The notes beneath the pieces were generated by a model. It searched no databases and had not been told where the DNA came from. It saw only the letters and a program-made list of their open reading frames with translations. Shown here in pieces: positions 56,852 through 64,000 of a DNA stretch of 64,000 nucleotides. The position numbers were made by a program, and so were the translations under genes. Each line of letters starts with the position of its first letter. Position 1 is the stretch's first letter. The DNA comes from Planococcus sp. MB-3u-03 (GTDB lineage: Bacteria; Bacillota; Bacilli; Bacillales_A; Planococcaceae). Location: assembly GCF_002833405.1 (NCBI RefSeq), contig NZ_CP025135.1:2647501-2711500 (forward strand), in the 5' to 3' direction.

Positions 56852-58999
56852 TTATTGCAGGGGCAATGTACCGAGAGGTTCGAAATCCGACAAGCGATAG
56901 CTTCTGACTTCAGTATTCGCCACTGTATACAAGGCGTCTTTTGCATAAGCCAGGCGCTGGACCGATGTATTCCAGTCTTCATAGGGCTGGTCGGATGCTT
57001 GGGTCAAATCGGCTGATAGCTCGATTCCTTCTGGGGTGATCGAGTAAATTAAAGCCCCTTCTGCCTGAAATTCGATATACTCCATGCCGTCTCCTTTATA
57101 GATCGATACCGGAAAACCGAATAAGCTTTGCTGTTCATTACGGAATAAAGCTTTGTGGTCATATTGCAAAGCAGAATAGGTCCCAGGGCCGCCGATGATT
57201 TCCGTATCGGTTTCCTTGGGATCACCCATATCGCTGACATCGAACAGCGAGATCTTCATCCCGCCCGTCACGATGCGCGGCTCGCCGCCCCCTTTGACTG
57301 GCTCGATTTTTGTATCGTAGCCAAACCCGATCAAATGCTTGTCATCAAGCGGATGCAAGTAATTGGAAAATCCAGGAATTTTTAATTCACCCAATACTTC
57401 TGGATCGGCAGGATCTGAAACGTCGATCGCAAACAGCGGATCGGTCTCACGGAAAGTCACCATATAGGCTTTGCTGCCGATAAAGCGGACCGAGTAGATG
57501 CGTTCGCTCGGCGCCAAGTTTTCCACTGAACCAACTTGTTCCAATTGTTCGTTCAAAATGAACAGGTGGTTTTTCGGTTCGGAAGCCGGTGCCCAGTCGA
57601 CTCCTTCTGTTGTCGCTAAACGGAAATGGCCTTCGAATTCATCCATCGAAAACTGGTTCAATAGAGACCCTTGCACACGGGCCGAAGCGATAAATTCCAC
57701 CGAGATGCCGTCCAAGCCGAATTTAAAAATTTCCGTATCCGCTTGTTGCGGCACCCAAAGCGCCGTATCTTCAAACTCCCCTTCAGCCGTCTCAAACGCA
57801 GAAGCTGTCAAATAGAGATGCTGTTCGTTCATATACATTTGTTCATTGCCACCCAAAAAGCCTTTTGTGGAAATTTCGTTTGAGGCGGGCGCTTCCAGGC
57901 TAACGGAGGTGATGACGCTATAGCTTCCTTCCATCGTTCCTGGCAGGATGGTCAGGTCTTCATAAGGCAAGGGTTCAAGCTCTCCACCTTGTGCGGAATC
58001 GAATAGTCTTGGCCGCAGTTCGATATCAGGCTGCTCCTCCAATATCCAGTAATTCGGAAACACATTACTGACATAATACAGGATGCCGTTTGATAGCCTC
58101 GCATTATTGAATGTGCCTTCATTGCCAAATTCGCGGATCAGCTCCGGATTGTCAGGTGAAGTTACATCATAGAGAGAGACAGCTGTGATGCCGGAATAAG
58201 GCATAAAGCTTTCCATTTCCGCATCTCCTTCGGTTTCCATGAGCGAAAAGCGGCTTGAAATGACGGCAAGCGTCTCGCCGGATAAGAATAATTCCTCTGG
58301 ATACGTTTCCCCGTCAAACTCCAAGACTGCTGCAAGCTCCATGTTTTCCGGGTCTCTGATATCGGAAATCACCACACGCGACTCGCTGACGGAATATAAA
58401 TAATCGCCATCCGTTTGCACAATATCCCCTTCATCGATGCCTTCGACCTGGTTATTTGTGGACGAATGGTCGCCGCCTCCCATTCCGCCCGACTCGCCTG
58501 ATGCACTGTCCTCCGCTTCTTCCACCCCTTCACCGAAGCCGCGGTAGAATGGATTGTCTTTTTGGAGATTCAGCAATCGCGTAAAATAAGTACGCAATTC
58601 CTCTTCCCCCGCCAGGTTTTGGACTTCGTCTTGTATCGTGAACTCGAGTTGGTTTGTCGAAAGGCTTTTCAGGAAACTGCTCGATAAGGCTGATTTGGTG
58701 ACATGAAGCGTATAGTCTCCGCTTGCGATGTCCGGAATTTCAAGCATCCGGCCGCCATTCGCCAACTGCATATCGAGATCGAGCTTTTGGCCATCTGCAC
58801 CCGTAAGGTAGACGGCGCCTTTTTCGATCGCATCCGCATCGAGCGGCGCTGAGAAATTGGCCCGCCAGCCGGATTCTGAAAGGGCTGTGGAGGATCCGCT
58901 GATGGCTACATTTTCCGTCAGCATAACAAAAGCTATACCTGAAAATACTAAAAGAATCGCCGCTATCCACCAGGCTCTGCTCCATTTCACGAACACCAC
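56852..58999 (-). CDS. Secreted or membrane-anchored beta-propeller domain protein
   Basis: About 715 residues. A signal anchor at about 9-28 (WWIAAILLVFSGIAFVMLTE) is followed by an Ig-like N-terminal region (about 35-125), a Gly/Ser-rich linker with GESGGMGGGDHSS, and a C-terminal propeller (about 180-715) with NNQVEGIDEGDIVQTDGDYLYSVS, the signature of the family distantly related to WD-40 repeats (COG4880). Function is unknown. Three in-frame GTG codons (58999, 58996, 58990) compete as start; AAAGG at 59002 best fits 58996 or 58990. It is flanked by alaX and a terminator. Confidence 0.8.
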   Translation of the reverse strand: MVFVKWSRAWWIAAILLVFSGIAFVMLTENVAISGSSTALSESGWRANFSAPLDADAIEKGAVYLTGADGQKLDLDMQLANGGRMLEIPDIASGDYTLHVTKSALSSSFLKSLSTNQLEFTIQDEVQNLAGEEELRTYFTRLLNLQKDNPFYRGFGEGVEEAEDSASGESGGMGGGDHSSTNNQVEGIDEGDIVQTDGDYLYSVSESRVVISDIRDPENMELAAVLEFDGETYPEELFLSGETLAVISSRFSLMETEGDAEMESFMPYSGITAVSLYDVTSPDNPELIREFGNEGTFNNARLSNGILYYVSNVFPNYWILEEQPDIELRPRLFDSAQGGELEPLPYEDLTILPGTMEGSYSVITSVSLEAPASNEISTKGFLGGNEQMYMNEQHLYLTASAFETAEGEFEDTALWVPQQADTEIFKFGLDGISVEFIASARVQGSLLNQFSMDEFEGHFRLATTEGVDWAPASEPKNHLFILNEQLEQVGSVENLAPSERIYSVRFIGSKAYMVTFRETDPLFAIDVSDPADPEVLGELKIPGFSNYLHPLDDKHLIGFGYDTKIEPVKGGGEPRIVTGGMKISLFDVSDMGDPKETDTEIIGGPGTYSALQYDHKALFRNEQQSLFGFPVSIYKGDGMEYIEFQAEGALIYSITPEGIELSADLTQASDQPYEDWNTSVQRLAYAKDALYTVANTEVRSYRLSDFEPLGTLPLQ

Positions 59000-59061
59000 G
59001 ACCTTTCCCGTGCCATTTACCCATTAGACCCTTTACGCCTCCAAAAGGTTACAGCTTGCGT

Positions 59062-60240
59062 TCAGTCATTGGCATGAATTTCGTTGAAAATTTCCCGGAA
59101 GCGTTCGAACGGCTCTTCTGTATTGCCGCCGCCTTGCGCAAGTGCAGGGGTTCCGCCACCCTTGCCATCTGTTTCTTGAAGCAAGCGTTTCAAGGTCTCT
59201 CTCATATCGGCGGATGATTCATTGCCGCGGGCACATACCAACCGAATGCTGCCTTCTGCGTGTGCTGCAAACAACAGGCAGACAGACGGGTATTCTTCAG
59301 TCGCCAGGCGCGCCAGCTGCTGCAGTTCCTTGACTGGCCGGTCGCCGAAATTCCGGATCGCGATGCCGGATTCCGGCGTTAACGCTTTAGCTTCTGCTAG
59401 CAGCAGCTGTTTTTTCAACTCCACTATTTCCTTGTCCGCCGCAATTTTCTCTGATAATAACGCATCTGCTGCTTGCACCAGTTCAGTGAGCGAGGCATTC
59501 AGCTTCCCGATCAATGCATCGCCCGCGTCGCTCAATTTGCTAAAATGTTCGAGCGCTCGCTCTCCGCATAGAAAATACAGCCGCGTGCCGCCTTTCGCTT
59601 TTTCCGTCCCAAGAATTTTCAGCAGCCCTATTCCCGCGGTATTGTCAGGATGTGTGCCGCCGCATGCATTCAAATCGATGCCTTCCATTTCCACCAGGCG
59701 GATGTCGCCCCTGACAGCGGCCGGCTTCCGGAGATGCAATTGCTCAAGCTGCTGGTCATTTACAAAACGCGTGCGGATTGGTAAATGACGGCTAATGATG
59801 CGGTTTGCTTCAAGTTCCACTTGCCGCAATGTTGCCCGGTCGATGGAGGCTTTATGCAGATCAATCGATACCCGCTCTTTCCCGAGATGGAAACTGGTGG
59901 TCCGGTAGCCATGGCGATCTTCCAATAACGCGCTCAAAAGATGCTGGCCGGCATGCTGCTGCATATGGTCCCATCTTCTGTTCCAATCCAGCGCCGCCTT
60001 GTATTCGCCCAGTTCCAGGGGCCGGTCCAGGTAATGGCGGATTTCCCCGCCATGATTTTGGACATCAAGCACTGCGGCAGTTCCAATCATCCCCTGGTCC
60101 GCTGGCTGCCCGCCGCCTTCCGGATAAAAGCAGGTTTGGTCGAGAACTACATACTGCCCGCCTTCATCAGCTGCCGACTCGGCCACTTGAACAGTTATTT
60201 CTCTTAAATAAGGATCGTCGTAATATAATTTCCTCGTCAT
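59062..60240 (-). CDS. Alanyl-tRNA editing protein AlaX, long form with DHHA1 domain
   Basis: A 392-residue stand-alone homologue of the AlaRS editing and C-Ala regions. Zinc-site motifs are HAGQH (His96, His100) and CGGTH (near 195); the C-terminal DHHA1-like domain ends with ADMRETLKRLLQETDGKGGGTPALAQGGG. It hydrolyses Ser- or Gly-tRNA(Ala) in trans. AAGGAG precedes the ATG. Length marks it as AlaX-L. It is divergent from the lipid kinase. Confidence 0.92.
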   Translation of the reverse strand: MTRKLYYDDPYLREITVQVAESAADEGGQYVVLDQTCFYPEGGGQPADQGMIGTAAVLDVQNHGGEIRHYLDRPLELGEYKAALDWNRRWDHMQQHAGQHLLSALLEDRHGYRTTSFHLGKERVSIDLHKASIDRATLRQVELEANRIISRHLPIRTRFVNDQQLEQLHLRKPAAVRGDIRLVEMEGIDLNACGGTHPDNTAGIGLLKILGTEKAKGGTRLYFLCGERALEHFSKLSDAGDALIGKLNASLTELVQAADALLSEKIAADKEIVELKKQLLLAEAKALTPESGIAIRNFGDRPVKELQQLARLATEEYPSVCLLFAAHAEGSIRLVCARGNESSADMRETLKRLLQETDGKGGGTPALAQGGGNTEEPFERFREIFNEIHAND

Positions 60241-60334
60241 ATGAGCACTCCTTTTTACGGAATTCCGTTGATGCGTTTACTAGCCCTTCATTAGTGGAAT
60301 GGTTGAGTAATGATGAAAAATGGAGGACTTACGC

Positions 60335-61246
60335 ATGGCCGGATTCACGCATTCCGTATTATTGTATAATGCTCAGGCAGGCGCGTCCACGTTAGATGCG
60401 GTTATGGGCTTGGCCGTGCCGCAACTCGCCGCATCTTCGAAAACACTGGAGCTGATCAAGACCGATTCCCCGGAAGAACTGGAATCGGTCTGTCGTTCTG
60501 CCGCCGAACGCGCCGACGCATTGTTTGTCGCAGGCGGCGATGGCACTGTCCACCTGGCCGCACACGCACTCAGCTCACTCGACAACCCGCCGCCCCTCGG
60601 AATTTTGCCAAGCGGGACGTGCAACGATTTTGCGCGCACGATGAACATTCCGTTGTACCTCGACGAGGCCGCGAAAAGCTTAAGCCAAGGCAAATTGCAG
60701 CAAGTCGATACGGCGACCATCAACAAAGGGACGTTTTTGAACTTCGCAGGCATCGGCTTGATCACAGATGCTTCCTTCAATATCGATCCCGACCTGAAGG
60801 AACGCTACGGCAAGCTCAGCTATTTCATGAGCGCAATGCAGACGATGAGGCAAGCAGAACCGTTTAATGTATCGCTGGTGATCGACGGTCAAGCGTACGA
60901 AGAAGAAGCCGTTTTGGTGCTGGCCATGAACGGGAAATCCATTGGTACCCATTTGTTCCCGATGCAAAGCATTGACCCCGCTGATGGGCTCTTGGATGTA
61001 TTCATTATCCAAAGCTCTTCGTTCGCCGCCATTCGCGAATGGTTTTCATTATCCAAACCCAACCTTACTGCAGAAGATCTCGAGCACATCATCCATCTGC
61101 AGGGACGAGAAATCGACATTCGCACAGACGCCCCGATGGATATCGACACGGACGGTGAAATCTATATGAAGACACCGGCATCAATCAGTGTCCAACCGGG
61201 AAAGCTCAATTTGCTTGTGCCGAACGAAGAAGATATTTTTACGTAA
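60335..61246 (+). CDS. Diacylglycerol/lipid kinase, YegS/BmrU family
   Basis: A 303-residue DAGK-catalytic-domain protein. GGDGT is at 67-71 and PSGTCNDFARTMNIP near 92, the ATP/lipid site; the C-terminal beta-sandwich ends with GKLNLLVP. It phosphorylates diacylglycerol or a related lipid. ATG at 60335 follows GGAGGA; an ATG at 60320 overlaps that site. A double terminator follows. Confidence 0.87.
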   Translation: MAGFTHSVLLYNAQAGASTLDAVMGLAVPQLAASSKTLELIKTDSPEELESVCRSAAERADALFVAGGDGTVHLAAHALSSLDNPPPLGILPSGTCNDFARTMNIPLYLDEAAKSLSQGKLQQVDTATINKGTFLNFAGIGLITDASFNIDPDLKERYGKLSYFMSAMQTMRQAEPFNVSLVIDGQAYEEEAVLVLAMNGKSIGTHLFPMQSIDPADGLLDVFIIQSSSFAAIREWFSLSKPNLTAEDLEHIIHLQGREIDIRTDAPMDIDTDGEIYMKTPASISVQPGKLNLLVPNEEDIFT

Positions 61247-61249
61247 AAA

Positions 61250-61305
61250 AACTGCCGGATGCTACTCGGCAGTTGAAGGAACGGGCTCTATGCCCGTTCT
61301 TTTTT
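61250..61305 (+). terminator. Two consecutive terminator hairpins
   Basis: AACTGCCG/CGGCAGTT (61250-61257/61267-61274) and AACGGGC/GCCCGTT (61280-61286/61292-61298), the second followed by TCTTTTTT. Confidence 0.85.
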
Positions 61306-61343
61306 ATTTTTCACTGAAAAGACTGCGAATCGAATCCAAAAAT

Positions 61344-62534
61344 TCATTCGAACGGCCAGGCAGGCAGCATCTGGTTCAATTCCTTGTCTACACGGTTGCC
61401 GAGCACATAGTCCGCCTGCATGAGCGTATGAATTTCCCGGGTGCCTTCGTAAATGACCGGCGCTTTGGAATTGCGCAGGTAGCGGGCGACTGGATAATCA
61501 TCGGAATAGCCATAAGCACCGTGAATCTGCACCGCGTCATCTGCCGCTTTATTGGCAAAATTGCATGCCTGCCATTTGGCGAGCGAGGTTTCGCGCGTAT
61601 TGCGCTTGCCGCTGTTCTTCAATTCGCCGGCGCGGTAAACGAGCAATCGGCTCATTTGATAGCCTGCTTCCATATTAGCAAGCATTTGCTGTACCAGCTG
61701 ATGCTCACCGATCGGCTTTCCGAAGGTCGTGCGCGTCTTGCAATAATCCAGGCTTGCTTCCAAACAGGCCATCATCAAGCCGCATGCGCCGGCAGCAACC
61801 GTGAAACGGCCATTGTCGAGTGAAGCCATCGCAATCTTGAACCCTTCTCCTTCTTCTCCGAGCCGGTTGCCTGCTGGAATGCGCACATCTTCCATGAACA
61901 ATTCTCCTGTATTGCCTGCCCGTATGCCGTATTTCCCTTTGATTGCTTTGGATGAAAAGCCTTCACGGTCACGTTCTACGATAAAAGCACTGATTCCTTT
62001 ATGCGATTTCTCTTTATCAACATAGGCGAAAACGAGGAAATGGTCTGCTTGGTCACAGAGTGAAATCCATGTTTTCTGCCCATTCAACACATAGTCATCT
62101 CCGTCGCGTTTGGCGGTAGTTGAAAGCGCGGCCACGTCCGATCCGGCTCCTGGCTCCGTCAGCCCGAACGCGCCGATTTTTTCGCCTTTTGCCTGCGGCA
62201 CCAAAAATTTCTGCTTTTGCTCTTCTGTGCCCCATTGCAGAAGCGACAGTGAATTCAGGCCGGTATGGACAGAAACGGCCGTACGGAACGTGGTGTCACC
62301 GCGCTCCAGCTCTTCGCAGACGATGGCCAGTGAATTATAATCCATGCCGCTTCCACCGTATGCTTCCGGAATGCACACGCCCATCAAACCGAGATCGGCC
62401 AAGCGCTTCCAAATCGATTCGGGGAAATGTCCCTCGGTGTCCCAGTCTTTTATATGCGGCATTATTTCATCATCGACAAACTTCCGGACGGTTTTACGCA
62501 GCATCTCTTGCTCTTCGCTATGTTCAAAATCCAT
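61344..62534 (-). CDS. Acyl-CoA dehydrogenase, possibly glutaryl-CoA type
   Basis: A 396-residue flavoenzyme. FAD/acyl-CoA motifs GAFGLTEPGAGSD (121-133), and WISLCDQADHFLVFA are followed by the catalytic glutamate Glu363 in IYEGTREIHT. Arg84 in TTFRTAVSVHTGL lies where glutaryl-CoA dehydrogenases have the arginine that holds the distal carboxylate, so a dicarboxylyl-CoA substrate is possible. It is the third gene of an operon with a saccharopine dehydrogenase-like and an aldehyde dehydrogenase gene. ATG at 62534 follows AAGGGGG. Confidence 0.88.
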   Translation of the reverse strand: MDFEHSEEQEMLRKTVRKFVDDEIMPHIKDWDTEGHFPESIWKRLADLGLMGVCIPEAYGGSGMDYNSLAIVCEELERGDTTFRTAVSVHTGLNSLSLLQWGTEEQKQKFLVPQAKGEKIGAFGLTEPGAGSDVAALSTTAKRDGDDYVLNGQKTWISLCDQADHFLVFAYVDKEKSHKGISAFIVERDREGFSSKAIKGKYGIRAGNTGELFMEDVRIPAGNRLGEEGEGFKIAMASLDNGRFTVAAGACGLMMACLEASLDYCKTRTTFGKPIGEHQLVQQMLANMEAGYQMSRLLVYRAGELKNSGKRNTRETSLAKWQACNFANKAADDAVQIHGAYGYSDDYPVARYLRNSKAPVIYEGTREIHTLMQADYVLGNRVDKELNQMLPAWPFE

Positions 62535-62550
62535 GCCGTTTTCCCCCTTG

Positions 62551-63717
62551 CTAATTATGATGCGTTGCCCGTTGCACCGTTTCTTCAATGGTTACGCCGC
62601 GCCGCTTCATTTCCGCGATGTATTCAGCACCCGGCACTACTTGCTCGGGCGGATAGACGCCGCGTTTTTGGATGCGCCCATCCGCGATCATCTGCGCCAC
62701 AACAGAAATGCTGTAGGCCGTGGCCTGCGCCATCGCCGTCACACCGGTTGACTCATCGCGAATGGTCACCATTTCATATCGGTATGTGCATTCCTCTTGC
62801 TCTTTCAACCCGGAAACTGTGACGCGCAAAAGCACCGCATCTTTCTCGTCGCCAAGTTCTGTAATCGGCTCAAGCACTTTCAGCAGCACTTCGCGGAGTG
62901 ACACTTCATGCCCGCCGGCGGTCACTTTTCCTTCACGATTCGTCAAGCCCAATTCGACGAGCAAACGGAACTTTTCGGCATGCCCCCGGTAGCGGATCGT
63001 TTTGTATTCCAGCGAATCCACGTCACGGGACGTCTTCGTCAAGGTCGATGTGCCGCCTGAAGTATGGAATGCTTCCAGCTCATTGAACCCTTCGAACGCG
63101 ATCGGCTCGATTTCCGATAGCGACTCGACTTCTTCCAGTTCACCACCACGGATGACGTGCGACGGATCGGTGTAATGGTCGAAAACGCCTTCGAGAGAGA
63201 ATACATGTTTGTATTCGAGCGGCGGTTCCGGTTGGAGCGGAATGCCCCCAACATAAATGCGGATCGATTCGACCTCGTCCAATTGGCTCGCCCCATAGCC
63301 GGTTAAAATATTGATCATCCCTGGCGCAACGCCAAGATCCGGTATGACGGTCACGCCTTGGCTGGCCGCTTGCTCGTGCATGGCAAGCACCTTATCCGTA
63401 GCGCCGCCGATATGCCCGCCGAGGTCGACGGAATGAACCCCACATTCGATGGCGATTTCTGCCACTTTCTCATTAAAGGTATAGAACAGCGCATTGATCA
63501 CGACATCTGCCTGTGCGATGACTTGCTTTAGTTCGTCATCATGGCTTGCATCCATCTTGGCGATTTCAAGCCGCGGATCGTCAAATTGCCGGCGGAACGC
63601 TTCCGCTTTTTCCGTTGTCCGGTCCGCCAGAATCACTTTCTCCACCTGCTCATTGCGAAGTAAATCACGCGCTGCTTGTTTCCCCATCAATCCAGCTCCG
63701 AGTACCGCAAATTTCAT
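62551..63717 (-). CDS. Saccharopine dehydrogenase family protein
   Basis: A 388-residue Rossmann-fold oxidoreductase with [16 protein letters not shown] (5-20) as NAD(P) site and a C-terminal saccharopine reductase-like domain ([19 protein letters not shown] in the middle, [18 protein letters not shown] later). It could act on saccharopine or a related imino acid in lysine breakdown. ATG at 63717 is preferred (AAAGGGGG upstream); the ORF extends to 63798 into the preceding aldehyde dehydrogenase. Spacing to both neighbours is under 17 bp. Confidence 0.84.
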   Translation of the reverse strand: MKFAVLGAGLMGKQAARDLLRNEQVEKVILADRTTEKAEAFRRQFDDPRLEIAKMDASHDDELKQVIAQADVVINALFYTFNEKVAEIAIECGVHSVDLGGHIGGATDKVLAMHEQAASQGVTVIPDLGVAPGMINILTGYGASQLDEVESIRIYVGGIPLQPEPPLEYKHVFSLEGVFDHYTDPSHVIRGGELEEVESLSEIEPIAFEGFNELEAFHTSGGTSTLTKTSRDVDSLEYKTIRYRGHAEKFRLLVELGLTNREGKVTAGGHEVSLREVLLKVLEPITELGDEKDAVLLRVTVSGLKEQEECTYRYEMVTIRDESTGVTAMAQATAYSISVVAQMIADGRIQKRGVYPPEQVVPGAEYIAEMKRRGVTIEETVQRATHHN

Positions 63718-63731
63718 CTCCGCCGCCCCCT

Positions 63732-64000
63732 TTATGCTTCGTTGTCGATCTGTGCCCGTTGCAATTTGCCGCTGAAGTCTACATAGACGCTTTTCCATTC
63801 GGTAAAGACATCTAGCGCCGCGACGCCTGAATCGCGGTGGCCGTTGCCGGTGCCTTTCGTGCCGCCGAACGGCAAATGGATTTCAGCCCCAGTCGTTCCA
63901 GCGTTGATGTAGACGATTCCGGTATCAAGGTCGCGCTGCGCTTTGAATGCCCGGTTGACATCCGCTGTGAAAATCGAACTCGACAATCCGTAAATGACGC
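63732..64000 (-). CDS. Aldehyde dehydrogenase, C-terminal end only
   Basis: The last 89 residues or so of an aldehyde dehydrogenase; the gene runs off the right edge. [39 protein letters not shown] and [11 protein letters not shown] are typical of the C-terminal catalytic-domain end in this superfamily. The position before a saccharopine dehydrogenase-like gene suggests aminoadipate-semialdehyde oxidation. The catalytic cysteine lies outside the window. Confidence 0.85.
   Translation of the reverse strand, partial: VIYGLSSSIFTADVNRAFKAQRDLDTGIVYINAGTTGAEIHLPFGGTKGTGNGHRDSGVAALDVFTEWKSVYVDFSGKLQRAQIDNEA

Overview
The window looks like chromosomal DNA of a moderately GC-rich member of the Bacillota, most likely a Planococcus-type bacterium (Planococcaceae, Bacillales). 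The reasons are the gene content (coproheme decarboxylase HemQ, octanoyltransferase LipL, bacillithiol deacetylase BshB2, ung beside pdxK, a YwdI/YwdK pair, LuxS and NAD-epimerase-type threonine dehydrogenase of the staphylococcal/planococcal kind), strong AGGAGG-type ribosome binding sites and frequent hairpin-plus-T terminators. The genus is inferred from memory of protein families; no search was run. There is no rRNA, tRNA, transposase, phage or CRISPR array.

Layout. 1-2.5 kb: lipL (cut by the window edge) divergent from hemQ, then a frameshifted membrane protein gene. 2.5-6.5 kb: acyltransferase, YwdK-YwdI and ung on the minus strand, then a small membrane protein and pdxK. 6.7-9.5 kb: yojF-bshB2 and a YjiH-type membrane protein. 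9.5-19 kb: threonine catabolism (tdh and kbl, here 7.4 kb apart) surrounding a cystine-type ABC importer (tcyABC), a YfcC transporter coupled to an enolase-superfamily epimerase, and a divergent M20 amidohydrolase. 19-27 kb: MarR/YhgE operon with a very clear self-regulated promoter, a secreted metalloprotease, and a methionine-to-cysteine operon (yrrT-luxS-mccA-mccB). 27-35 kb: YczE/YitT-like protein, YbaK deacylase, topoisomerase III, flavin reductase, a cation/proton antiporter with a nucleotide-binding C-terminus, and an ABC-F ATPase. 35-45 kb: phospholipase D-like protein, orphan ECF sigma factor, CNNM transporter, M20 dipeptidase, PlsY-like acyltransferase, DegV, DUF2804, GDPD phosphodiesterase with a coupled 54-residue membrane protein, and tryptophan dioxygenase. 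45-64 kb: YusW-like lipoprotein, tandem GNAT, heterodimeric ABC exporter, EamA transporter, PAS-GGDEF-EAL protein, two-part threonine/serine exporter, Zn alcohol dehydrogenase, secreted beta-propeller, AlaX editing protein, lipid kinase, and an apparent lysine-degradation operon running off the right edge.

Two themes go beyond ordinary gene content. First, the three long gene-poor gaps (16.9-17.8, 35.0-35.6 and 53.8-54.2 kb) are built from a dispersed repeat family. Element A occurs four times. Element B occurs twice, each time downstream of element A, and carries a hairpin whose pairing is kept although its sequence has changed. Second, five genes (1.6, 19.1, 33.3, 39.3 and 46.9 kb) are interrupted only by frameshifts that behave as small deletions, mostly single bases in short homopolymers. 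Restoring them gives full-length, well-conserved proteins, so sequencing or assembly error is the simplest explanation, although real gene decay cannot be excluded from sequence alone.
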